Source: Pseudomonas proteolytica (GTDB lineage: Bacteria; Pseudomonadota; Gammaproteobacteria; Pseudomonadales; Pseudomonadaceae). From it: a stretch of 64,000 nucleotides of DNA. The notes under the pieces are model-generated. The model saw nothing but the letters and a program-made list of their open reading frames with translations, searched no databases and was not told the DNA's origin. The first letter of the stretch is position 1; each line of letters starts with the position of its first letter. Shown piece after piece: positions 53,300 through 61,809 of the stretch. The translations under genes and the position numbers were made by a program. Where the stretch lies: the NCBI RefSeq assembly GCF_007858275.1, contig NZ_VFEV01000017.1:62001-126000 (forward strand). Direction: 5' to 3'.

Positions 53300-53689
53300 T
53301 CATGGTTTTTCATTCGCTTTAATCCACTGATCGAATTCAGCCATTTCCTTCTTCTGTGCGGCAATTATGTCCTTGGCCATACGGAGCATCTCCGGATTTT
53401 TCCCGTTCTTGAGTTCGGCCTGCGCCATCTCGACTGCCATTTGGTGGTGCATGCGCATGTTGGCCGCGAAGTCATAATCCACATCACCGGTCATGGACAT
53501 GCCGCCCAGTTGTTTCGTGATCTTCGTTTGATCCATCTGCTCGGAAGTCATCGGCATCGTTTCACTTTTCGCGGGTTCTGCGGCATTGGTCCACGTCGGC
53601 GCTGCTACCATTACCGCGACAGCCATCGCTGCCGCCCTCATCGACAAAGTGAACCGACCAGAACTGTTGTGCTTGATATGCTGTGACAT
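53300..53689 (-). CDS. DUF305 periplasmic protein
   Basis: A 129-residue secreted protein with signal peptide (cut near TNAAE). The DUF305 core VDYDFAANMRMHHQMAVEMA (about residues 69-88) has the paired His and Met residues of this ferritin-like helical family, and EMAEFDQWIKAN follows. DUF305 proteins often accompany copper genes and may bind metal. GGAGATTCACA precedes the ATG at 53689; the longer frame upstream lies in the spacer. It is likely cotranscribed with the Cys-rich gene 95 bases upstream. Confidence 0.87.
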   Translation of the reverse strand: MSQHIKHNSSGRFTLSMRAAAMAVAVMVAAPTWTNAAEPAKSETMPMTSEQMDQTKITKQLGGMSMTGDVDYDFAANMRMHHQMAVEMAQAELKNGKNPEMLRMAKDIIAAQKKEMAEFDQWIKANEKP

Positions 53690-53784
53690 TGTGAATCTCC
53701 TGTTAGAGGCCGGAGGGTTGGCACATGCATACCATTGCCCCCGCGCACGGATATCGCTATTTCTGTACCTGCATGGGGGATCGA

Positions 53785-54150
53785 CTAACCTTGGGCACCA
53801 GCCATTTCGCGGCAGCTCTTTGCGCATTCGCGACAGGCCTTGACGCAATCTTCCATATCACCGACCTGTTCGCAGCTCTTGGCACAGGCCTCGCAGATCT
53901 CGGCGCAAACCTCGCAAACGTGGTGGTGGAAGGTGGAACCACTCAACAAGAAATTGGCCGACGTCTGACAGATTTCGGCGCAGTTGATCATTAGGCGAAA
54001 ATGTTCGGCCTCAAGGTGTTTACCCCCCACCTCAAGGCAACGGGTCATCGCTGTATTCAGACAGGTTTTTTGGCAGTGACTGCACGCCTCAACGCAAGGC
54101 AGCAGGTGTTGGTGAGTGACCATGCGAGGGGTCATCGGGGTGTCGCTCAT
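53785..54150 (-). CDS. Cys-rich four-helix-bundle copper storage protein (Csp-like, DUF326)
   Basis: A 121-residue protein with at least fourteen Cys, spaced along helices: CVEACSHCQKTC, NCAEICQ, CEVCAEICEACAKSCE and CVKACRECAKSC. Csp proteins store many Cu(I) ions in the core of a four-helix bundle. There is no signal peptide, so it is of the cytosolic Csp3 type. I chose the ATG at 54150, which has GGAGA eight bases upstream; two more ATGs lie at 54174 and 54165. It is first in a pair with DUF305. Confidence 0.88.
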   Translation of the reverse strand: MSDTPMTPRMVTHQHLLPCVEACSHCQKTCLNTAMTRCLEVGGKHLEAEHFRLMINCAEICQTSANFLLSGSTFHHHVCEVCAEICEACAKSCEQVGDMEDCVKACRECAKSCREMAGAQG

Positions 54151-54394
54151 AGCTATGTTCTCCATTGCATCCAAGGAAAGACAACGCTAGCAGTGGCACT
54201 GGGAGCAGCGGCATTCGACAATTTCCATTAAAAACAGCTGATCATTTTTGACTGATCGCGGATGAGGATATTGCAGACAAACGCCAAGCGTAATGCGCGC
54301 AAGATACTGTTTCATAGCATTCAAGTTAGCGCCTGCCCAATGGTTCATATTTCACCCTAGGCCACGCTCGGCGGACAGTCGATAGAAATTAATA

Positions 54395-54408
54395 TTACAT
54401 TTCTGTCA
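54395..54408. promoter_or_regulatory. Candidate CopR box 4
   Basis: TTAC-ATTTCT-GTCA in the middle of the divergent region, 244 bases from the Csp start. Confidence 0.55.
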
Positions 54409-54534
54409 GCTTCTAGTCGGTTAGCATTTCGTTTCGCATGGGTTTTAACACCATCCGAGCCTATTTAGCTGACGAGGCGTAAACCACAATAGGTGCACCG
54501 CTCGGAATGCCATTAACAGAGCAAAGATCATACC

Positions 54535-54548
54535 TGACAGATTAGTAA
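54535..54548. promoter_or_regulatory. Candidate CopR box 5 (DUF2790 copy 2)
   Basis: TGAC-AGATTA-GTAA, 74 bases upstream of the DUF2790 start at 54623. Confidence 0.6.
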
Positions 54549-54622
54549 TGTTAGCGGCAGCCTTCTGACAGGTATCGCGGACTACTATTTGACTATAAAT
54601 TAGTTAGAGCGCGGAGAAAATC

Positions 54623-54958
54623 ATGAAAATATTGAATGCAGGCATCGCTATTGCAATATTGGCAGCTTCTTCCGCGGCCTTGGCTGAAGGCGGAGGGGAT
54701 CGCGTCTACGGTCGGATGTTGCAAGAGAATCAGCAAACAATGGAGCAATATGCCAGCAAAAACGGTAAAGCCGTGCCTGAAATTGTCCACTATAAGTATG
54801 GGTTGGACCTCGATATCGCAAAAGTGGTTAGCGTGACTCCAACAGCCGCTAAGTATTGTGGGTTGGTCCCTTCGCGTATGACCTACGAAGACTCGAGTGG
54901 CAAGCTCAACACTATCGAATACCAAGTGTTGGGAAGCAATTGCCCTCATGGCGGTTGA
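54623..54958 (+). CDS. DUF2790 periplasmic protein, copy 2
   Basis: A 111-residue secreted protein with signal peptide (cut after ALA) and EGGGDRVYGRMLQENQQTMEQY, closely similar in layout to copy 1. It has VHYKYGLDLDIAKVVSV, then two Cys (KYCGLVP and SNCPHGG). GGAG precedes the ATG. It is followed by a porin gene as in copy 1, but the cassette runs on the plus strand. Confidence 0.86.
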   Translation: MKILNAGIAIAILAASSAALAEGGGDRVYGRMLQENQQTMEQYASKNGKAVPEIVHYKYGLDLDIAKVVSVTPTAAKYCGLVPSRMTYEDSSGKLNTIEYQVLGSNCPHGG

Positions 54959-55028
54959 TCGCTTACCAGCCAAATACAGGAACGCGTAAAAAAACTCACT
55001 GAAAATTCAACAACGCCTTACTTTTTGC

Positions 55029-55042
55029 TGACAAAAAAGTAA
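55029..55042. promoter_or_regulatory. Candidate CopR box 6 (oprD copy 2)
   Basis: TGAC-AAAAAA-GTAA, 133 bases upstream of the porin start at 55176. Confidence 0.6.
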
Positions 55043-55175
55043 TTTTCAGGTCACGCTACAGTTATGTTCCATGTGGAATTATCGACGACGGAACGCAGGG
55101 TAAATTACCTGCACTCCCATAATCATAAAAATATTTCACATAGAAACTCTGCCAAGCTATAGCCTGGAGTGCTAC

Positions 55176-56501
55176 ATGAATAATAAAAGCTTTTATGGGC
55201 TTTCCCTCATTGCCCTTGGCATGAGTATGGGGCAGGTTGCAGTGGCCGTTGAGCAAAAACCAGAGGGGTTCATTGAGGGGAGTAGCTTTAACATTCTCAA
55301 CCGCAATCTCTACTTCAATCGCGACTTTCGCAACGGTCAGTCCAGTCGAACTGGAAATGGTTACTCCGAAGAGTGGGCTCACTGAATCATCGGACGTTTT
55401 GAGTCAGGCTTCACCCAGGGCACTGTGGGCTTCGGCATTGATGCATTCGCAATGCAAGGGATCAAGCTTGACTCGGGTGATGGCCGTTCTGGAGCCGGTG
55501 GCACAATAGACATCATGCCCTACAACAGCAAAGGTCAACCTGAGGATACCTATTCAAAAGTCGGTGGAGCAGCCAAGCTTCGCTTGCTAGATACGGTCAT
55601 CAAGGTTGGGGACGTATTTCCTTCCACGCCTGTTGTGGCGTATGGGGACTCACGACTGCTGCCTGAGAGCTTTCGTGGCGCCACGTTTGCCAACACCAGC
55701 ATTGAAGGCCTGACCTTGCAGGGTGGTCGCCTGCATGCGATGAGCCAACCGAACTCAAGCAGCATGCGCGACGGTTTTGCTACGTTCTATGCAGGATCTG
55801 TCGACGCGCCTTGGATCGCCTACCTGGGTGGCGATTACGCCGTCAACAAAAATGTCGGTGTGAGTCTCTATACCAGCCGCTTCAAAGATGTGTGGAACCA
55901 GTACTATGCAGGCACTACGTTAAGCTACCCACTTTCCGAGAATGTCGCGCTGATTGGTAGCCTGAACTACTACCGAGCAGTCGACGAGGGGAAAAAACTG
56001 CTGGGCAGCTTCGATAACAACATCTGGAGCGGTAAGACCGGTGTCCAGTTTGGCGCCCACACGCTGACCGTTGGCTACCAGCGCAGCAATGGGGATGACG
56101 ATTTTGATTACCTGCGCCAATCTGATTCGATTTTCCTGGATAACTCTATCCAATACAGCGATTTCAACTCCCCGAAAGAGCAATCCTTGCAGCTACGCTA
56201 TGACTTGAATATGCAGCCCTTTGGCATTCCTGGCCTGAGCTTCATGACTCGTTACGCAAAGGGCTGGGATGCTGACTACTCGAATGCGAACAACGTCTAT
56301 ATGCGCCGAGGAGCTGATGGCGCCCCACTGCAGGACCAGAAGCGTTGGGAGCGTGACATCGAGGCTAAGTACATCATTCAAACCGGCTCTCTGAAAGATA
56401 TGTCCTTCCGTGTGCGCCAAGCAACGACACGGGCCACCGACTTTGAATCTGATCTGGATGAGGTCCGCCTGATCGTGGAGTACCCACTGCAACTTCTATA
56501 A
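55176..56501 (+). pseudogene. OprD-family porin interrupted by one nonsense codon
   Basis: A full-length OprD-type porin (441 codons) with signal peptide (cut after VAVA), NRNLYFNRDFRNGQSSRTGN, a barrel ending EVRLIVEYPLQLL, and loops such as DNNIWSGKTGVQFGAHTLTV. The only defect is TGA at 55383-55385 in GYSEEWAH-stop-IIG. The broken paralogue reads EEWPHGIIG at this site, so a GGA Gly codon has become TGA by one base change. Without read-through only 69 residues are made. GGAG precedes the ATG; a terminator follows at 56587. OprD proteins import small solutes such as basic amino acids. Confidence 0.9.
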
Positions 56502-56513
56502 ATGGAGTTCTGA

Positions 56514-56535
56514 CGAACGTCTTCATAGACGTTCG
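56514..56535 (+). promoter_or_regulatory. Hairpin directly after the porin
   Basis: CGAACGTCT (56514-56522) pairs with AGACGTTCG (56527-56535) around TCAT, 12 bases after the porin stop. It may protect the mRNA 3' end ahead of the true terminator. Confidence 0.5.
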
Positions 56536-56586
56536 CTAACCAGGTACAACCCGTCTCCTTGTTGCTCCTTTGGTGGGAGGCGGCTT

Positions 56587-56611
56587 AGGCGCCCTTGTGG
56601 CGCCTTTTTTT
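56587..56611 (+). terminator. Rho-independent terminator of the porin gene
   Basis: AGGCGCC (56587-56593) pairs with GGCGCCT (56599-56605), followed by seven T. The preceding bases (TTGCTCCTTTGG) also precede the terminator at 45476. Confidence 0.85.
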
Positions 56612-56627
56612 ATGTACGCCGGGGGGG

Positions 56628-56860
56628 CCGGGATTTTGTGGGTGAAAGTCCCCTCGTAAGCTGACCACAGTGAACGAAGTGAAGCGGTCGCGGTAGGAAT
56701 GGTAGTTACCTGCCCCACGCCCCCGGGTTGCCAAGCTTTCAATCTGTGACGGCCTGATGGTAGAGATTGCACTCATACATCCGGACTTTCGGTGCGGCGT
56801 TGCCGCTATCCCAGATGGAATCCGCTGGCCGAGTTCTCAATAGATCCGTGTGCTCAGGGC
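56628..56860 (+). mobile_element. Group II intron 5' remnant (plus strand)
   Basis: GTGGGTGAAAGTCCC, then TAAGCTGACCACAGTGAACG AAGTGAAGCGG are typical of domain I of bacterial group II introns. No reverse transcriptase follows; the frame is lost before the IS110 element. It is oriented opposite to the intron remnant at 58052-58680. The rest of 56861-56971 shows nothing recognisable. Confidence 0.5.
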
Positions 56861-56971
56861 ACGCTGTGCGGGTCAGATTTTCTTGGCCACGGTCTTACCA
56901 GTTTTGCCATCAATTCATGATCACCTGAGCAATCAATAGAGTTGGTCCGCTACGGGGTTAAGTTGACGTCT

Positions 56972-58009
56972 TCAAGCCGCTTCGTACGCGACAACGGTCG
57001 TGTAATCGGAACGGAACTCGCGGTCACCGGCCAACAAGGCCCATATAATTCGGGCGTTTTTATTAGCCAGTGCAACGGCTGCCACATTGGCGTTACGCCG
57101 CTTAAGTAGCCGGCTAAGCCAGCTGTCAGAAATCTCTTTTCGCTGTGCTGCGTAGATCATCGACCGTGCCCCTTGGATCAGTAGCGTCCGTAAATAGGAG
57201 TCCCCCCGCTTACTCATCCCCAACAGCACCGTCTTACCGCCAGTGGAGTTCTGCTTCGGCACCAGCCCAAGCCAAGCACTCACCTCTCGGCCATTCTTGA
57301 AACTCTTGGCATCGCCAAGAGAGGCTACCATGCACTGGCCGTGATCGGCCCGATGCCTGGCATCTTCGCCAGCTTGCAGCTGTTTTCATTCGCGCGATGC
57401 CAAGCGACAATTTGATTCTCGATCTCATGAACCTGATGATCGAACCCCTTCAACTGTTCCAGTAGACGCTGCACAAGCAGACGAAACGAGCCCGGCAACT
57501 CGTTGCGCTCATCCTCAATAAACTCCGGCACGCGCTTGGCCACATGTGCGATGCCCTGCGGGATTACAAGACCAAATCGGCTAGTAGCTGCGGATCTGAT
57601 TAGCTTGCGCTGTCCGTGCCTTCACGAATCCTTGACGAACCCGATGCAGCGACAGCACGGCCTGTTGCTCAATGTCCTTGATCGGCACAAAACGCATGGT
57701 TGGCCGACCCACCGCTTCGCAGATAGCCTCAGCGTCAGCTACATCGTTTTTGTTCGTTTTCACGTATGGCTTTACGAATTGCGGGGCCATCAGCCTCACA
57801 TCGTGACCCAAGCTGCGCAGCTTGCGAGCCCAATGGTGGGCGCTTCCACAGACCTCCATACCAATCAGACACTGCGGCATGATGGCAAAAAAGGTGGCGA
57901 CCTGGTCGCGTTTGAGTTGCTTCCTCAGAACGGTCTTGCCATGTTCATTAACACCTTGCACCTGAAATACATTTTTCGCCAAGTCGATACCAACGGTCAT
58001 AATTTTCAT
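56972..58009 (-). pseudogene. IS110-family transposase with frameshifts
   Basis: Three pieces in different frames rebuild an IS110 transposase of about 340 residues. The RuvC-like DEDD part runs 58009-57585 (VGIDLAKNVFQVQGV, LIGMEVCGSAHHWA, KNDVADAEAI). The middle part has FIEDERNELPGSFRLLVQRL and MPGIGPITASA. The C-terminal part (57331-56972) has SAWLGLVPKQNSTGGKTVL and the catalytic Ser region. One or two bases are lost near 57585 and one T near 57330 (GCATTGG to GCATGG). It is not active as it stands. Confidence 0.88.
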
Positions 58010-58051
58010 ACCGAACGCTCCTCTTGGTTTGTGGTTTCTGAAGCCCTTCCA

Positions 58052-58680
58052 CTATTGCACGTTGAGACCTTTGGTTTGTGGATGGGGCGTCCATACCAAT
58101 AGGTCCGTACGTGCGGAACTACCGCATACGGCTCCTGCCTCAGGTACGTGACGCGAGCGTTCCTCAGGGTAAGGCAGTGCATCTCTGGGTCTGGGTATAT
58201 AGAGGCCTGCAAGGCGTCCGTAGCGCCACCATTGGAGTCGGTTACGCTGGCTGCGCCGCTTGAGGGCTTGCCGCCATAGACGGCATACCGCCAACCGAAA
58301 ACCGCCAAGGCGTATCAGGTTTCCCGGCACCGTGTGGTAGTTGAAATATCCACTGACCACACGGGTAGCTGCGGTGTGATGTGGTGCAGCAATGCAGTGA
58401 AATGCATGCCCTTGTCCCTCCGGGCTGCTTCACGTACACCTTCAAGTCCCATCTCCAACCGCGCGGGACCAGAGCATGACTGGCGTATAACGCCATGCTC
58501 CGCATTGCCTTCTGCTTCGCATAACAGCATCGGCGTTCCTGATTTCGCGGCTCAATGGCTGGCCCATCGGTTTCCCCTGTCAACGCTTCACCCTGCACCT
58601 CACGGTGCAACGTGCATGACTCGGGGTCTGGTTGATTCGCCATTTCTTACCAGTATCGAACTTTCATCGACTATCCTCCG
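58052..58680 (-). mobile_element. Group II intron remnant with deleted reverse transcriptase
   Basis: On the minus strand, an N-terminal intron-protein segment (PDPESCTLHREVQGEALTGE) lies near 58640-58560. A C-terminal maturase segment (GYFNYHTVPGNLIRLGGFRL, then ALKRRSQRNRLQW) lies near 58350-58220. The domain V-like stem GAGCCGTATGCGG...CCGCACGTACGG lies near 58134-58100. Intact reverse transcriptases have 400-500 residues; the catalytic core with YADD is absent, so most of the ORF has been deleted. Confidence 0.75.
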
Positions 58681-58787
58681 CCAGCTAACTGGCGCACTAA
58701 GCGTCCGCCAATCACACCTTGCGTGACCGATTTCTGCCTGTTCCGAAACAGCCGGTCACGCCCTTACCGAAATGACCGGTCACGTTG

Positions 58788-58879
58788 CTAGTGTGCTGTC
58801 TCACAAACAAAGCTCCTCATGCCTGTGAGGCAATGGCCTCGCAGGCATAGGAGAGCTTAATTACGAGACAGCACACTAG
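58788..58879. repeat. MITE related to IS630
   Basis: A 92-base element with perfect 15-base inverted ends (CTAGTGTGCTGTCTC at 58788-58802 and its complement at 58865-58879) bounded by TA. Its right end, reversed, resembles the left end of the IS630 copy at 60447. Its interior (GCAATGGCCTC) resembles the region near 61540 at that copy's right end. It has no ORF. Confidence 0.75.
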
Positions 58880-60053
58880 TGGACTGAGCGGTTAATTTAT
58901 TTATTTATTGGTAACGATATACTGTGCGTCCAATGTCATGGATTGGTTATGCACATGGCCCGACCGACTTCCCCCTTCGCTTTAACGCCTTCTGATCTCA
59001 TCGCCCTGCAAAGTTGGTTGCGTATGAGTACGCTGGAACAGAGCCTCGCCCAGCGTGCGCGCATCCTGCTTCTACTGGCTGATGGATTGACGCCCAAGGC
59101 TGTCAGCGAGCAGTTGCAGGTCACGCCGCCGACGGTATTCAAATGGCGAAAACGTTATCTGGAGGCGGGAATTTAAGGCTTGAGCGATCTGCGGCGCAGC
59201 GGCCAGCCACTCAAACTGGGACCCGAAAAAATCAACGAGATCCTGACAATGGCCACCCGGCGTCCCCAGGAAGCCACTCAGTGGAGCGTTCGTTTGATGG
59301 CCAAGTATGCGCGGGTCACCATGTGGCAGGTTCGCCAGGTCTGGCACGCTTCCGACCTCAAACCCATCGTCTGAAGACCTTCAAAATCAGCAACGATCCT
59401 CATTTCGCCGATAAGGTAGTCGATGTGGTCGAACTCTATGAACCTACCGGATAACGCCCTGGTGTTGTCGGTTGACGAAAAAACCCAGATCCAGGCGTTG
59501 AATCGCACCCAACCGATGCTGCCGCTACGCCCAGGTCAAGTTGAACGTCGCACGCACGATTAGAAACGCCATGGTACGGCGAGTCTGAACGCGGCTTTCG
59601 ACATCATGACCGGCCAAGTCATCGGACAGATTACCCAGCGCCATCGAGTCAAGGAATTTCTGGTATTTCTGCAACAGATTGAACGCGGCACGCCAGCCGG
59701 ACTGGATCTGCATGTGATCCTGGATAATAGTTCGACCCACAAAACGGCTGCAATCAAGCAGTGGCAGGAAAAACATCCGCGGTTCAAATTGCACTTCACA
59801 CCGACCAGCGCGTCTTGGCTGAACGCCGTGGAAGGCTGGTTTGCGCAACTGGAAATACGAGCGCTGTACCGAGCCGCCTTCACCAGCGTCGCCGACCTGA
59901 AGGCGGCTATCCGCCAATTTATCGAGGCTCACAATGAGCATTCAGCCAAGCCGTTTAAGTGGAATAAAACGGCTGAGGCCATCATTAGCTCGGTACATAA
60001 GGCGAAGCTGAGCGTGATAAAAAATAAATTAATGGATTAACCGCTCAGGCCAC
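58879..60053. mobile_element. IS630-family insertion sequence, copy 1
   Basis: Inverted ends GTGGACTGAGCGGTTAAT (58879-58896) and ATTAACCGCTCAGGCCAC (60036-60053) differ at one position and are flanked by TA, the IS630 target. The element sits against the MITE, probably inserted at its terminal TA. The transposase inside is broken. Confidence 0.8.
58952..60040 (+). pseudogene. IS630-family transposase, frameshifted (copy 1)
   Basis: Pieces in several frames cover an IS630 transposase. The HTH part (MARPTSPFALTPSDLIAL to [17 protein letters not shown]) is stopped by TAA near 59174. A second part is [20 protein letters not shown]. The C-terminal catalytic part (59606-60040) has LHVILDNSSTHKTAAIKQW and FTPTSASWLNAVEGWFAQLE with the D and E of the DDE triad. 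The first catalytic Asp region ([10 protein letters not shown]) lies in another frame near 59470. At least four frame changes make it inactive. Confidence 0.87.
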
Positions 60054-60127
60054 TAGCGAACTACCTACTACAAAAATGATCACTGCGCTAAGCTGTGTCC
60101 TTTGACCCATAAAAAATGGACATCCTA

Positions 60128-60442
60128 ATGGCAAGATTCAACGGCGTCATGAAGAACGGTAAGGACGTTCCAATGGATGCGGACGACTTTGATATGCTGA
60201 TTCAGAAGGTAGATCGACTAACACTCAAATCACTCTATGCCGTCAGACTTGTTTTAGTTGAAAAAATGAATCGTGAGGACGCCAGTGATAAGACTGGGCT
60301 TTCCATGAAGGGGATGCAACTAGCTCTTAGTAAAGTAGCAAGAGTCCGAATGGGAGTGCGTGACGACTGGATAGAAGTTAATACCTGGGCTCCCCCTGAA
60401 ATGGCTGCCGAGTTCATGCGAAAGCTTCAAGAGATAGAGTGA
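60128..60442 (+). CDS. TrfB/KorA-like DNA-binding protein
   Basis: A 104-residue protein with a helix-turn-helix around EKMNREDASDKTGLSMKGMQ LALSKVARV, the arrangement of the KorA/TrfB repressor domain. KorA-type proteins repress plasmid backbone operons. Here the gene is alone between two IS630 elements, with no kor operon in view, so it may be a leftover of a plasmid or ICE region or an accessory repressor. Two starts are possible (60116 and 60128); neither has a clear ribosome site. Its base use is more AT-rich than its neighbours. Confidence 0.6.
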   Translation: MARFNGVMKNGKDVPMDADDFDMLIQKVDRLTLKSLYAVRLVLVEKMNREDASDKTGLSMKGMQLALSKVARVRMGVRDDWIEVNTWAPPEMAAEFMRKLQEIE

Positions 60443-60446
60443 TCTA

Positions 60447-61580
60447 GTGTGCTGTTCTCGAATTAACATTTCTCCAATCTTGGTTACACTTGTTGTGTCA
60501 TCCAACGTTCGGAGAAGCTCAGGTGAACGCCCCAAAATCACCCTCAGTCCAGAAGAGCACGCCGAGCCGAGCCGGTGCGTACGTTCGGCCACCATCAGCC
60601 AGCGCGACGGTCGTCGGGCACGAGTAATTCTGTTGGCAGCTCAAGGTTGCACGAGAGTAGAGATTGCCCGGCTCACCGGGTTCTCACTCCTCGTAATCAC
60701 TTGCTGGTGTCAGCGGTTCGGTTTGCTCGATAAACCAGGTCGAGGTCGTAAACCTTTTCTGCCCCTTGAAACTGTGCACCGTGTTCTTGAGCAATTCTTT
60801 CAACCGCGCATCGGTGAACCTCGATGGAGCTGCCGAAGCATGGCACGAGCGGCTGGAATTTCGGCTACCCGCGTGCACAAACTCTGGGCGGCCAATGACT
60901 TGAAATCGCACCTGACTCGCACCTTCAAATTGTCCAATGACCCGAATTTTGAAGAGAAATTCTGGGACGTTATCGGACTCTACCTGGACCCGCCGGACAA
61001 GGCGCTGGTGCTCTGCTTTGATGAAAAAAGCCAGATGCAAGCACTTGAACGCACCCAGCCTGGGTTGCCTTTGGGCATCGGCCATATCCGCACGCAGTCG
61101 CACGATTATGTACGCCACGGCACCGTCAGGTTGTTCACCGCGCTGGACTATCTTCAGGGACGCTTGATCAGCAGTATTGAATATCAGCACCGGCATCAGG
61201 AGTGGTTGGAACTTCTCAAGAAAATCAATCGAGAAACACCCAAGCACCTTCAGTTGCACTTGATCGTTGACAACTACGTCACTCACAAGCATCCAAAAGT
61301 GAAGGCGTGGCTGGAAAAACATAAACGCTTCCATGCATTTCACTCCGACCTCCAGCTCATGGTTGAACGCTTTTTTCGGGGCATCACGGTGTATTTACGT
61401 GAGGGCAGTTTCAGTTCAGTGCGCGAGCTGGAAAGCTCGATTACCACTTTCCTGGCCCTGCGTATTGCGCAACCAACTCGGTATGCCTGAAACGCCAAAG
61501 GCGAAGATATCTTGAAAAAATTCAGCGCCCCCGCGAAGCAATGGCCTCACAAGCTAATGGGTAAATTATTTCGCACACAA
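60447..61580. mobile_element. IS630-family insertion sequence, copy 2
   Basis: The left end GTGTGCTGTTCTCGAATTAA at 60447, after TA, resembles the MITE ends. The right end is less clear and placed near 61580 by similarity of 61530-61570 to the MITE interior. It lies two bases after the KorA-like stop. Confidence 0.6.
60507..61490 (+). pseudogene. IS630-family transposase, copy 2, probably inactive
   Basis: About 327 residues from RRSSGERPKITLSPEEHAE to FLALRIAQPTRYA with an open frame, but several defects. The usual start codon is GTT at 60507. Around 60720 a few residues are missing between CQRF and GLLDKPGRG. Near 61330-61370 the expected HFTPTSSSWLN is read out of frame (FHSDLQLM) between a two-base and an approximately ten-base loss that restore the frame before VERFFRG. 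The catalytic DEKSQMQALERTQPGLP and LIVDNYVTHKHP remain. The open frame hides the damage. Confidence 0.82.
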
Positions 61581-61809
61581 AATTCGGTACACCCCCTCAA
61601 AAAGCGACGGAGATCACCCGCTCGCGAAAATGAATCGCGCACTCACACTTGTTGCCGGGGGACGACCAGTGAAGCTGGTCAGTAAATGTCTCAGTATGGC
61701 GCGCTCGCAATTGATTGATGTGATGAGGATCTACACGCCAATACTCGCCGATATATAGCGGAAAACGCTGAATGACTTCAGCGTTCCGATCACGACGCAA
61801 GGGCAGACC
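61581..61809. other. Spacer between IS630 and the porin gene
   Basis: It holds only a 67-codon minus-strand frame (61800-61597) without recognised sequence or ribosome site. I see no terminator with a T-run for the porin. Confidence 0.35.

Larger units (their letters stand above)
54151..54622. promoter_or_regulatory. Divergent promoter region, Csp/DUF305 and DUF2790 copy 2
   Basis: There is no gene here. It is AT-rich and contains two candidate CopR boxes (54395-54408 and 54535-54548) that could control both directions. Confidence 0.55.

Noticed and set aside
55383..55385. Selenocysteine or programmed read-through at the porin TGA
   Set aside because: The paralogue has Gly here, no SECIS-like hairpin is evident just downstream, and a point mutation explains it more simply.
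61597..61800. A 67-codon minus-strand frame next to the 61810 porin
   Set aside because: No ribosome site, no known family, and it adjoins the IS630 end; may be chimeric debris.
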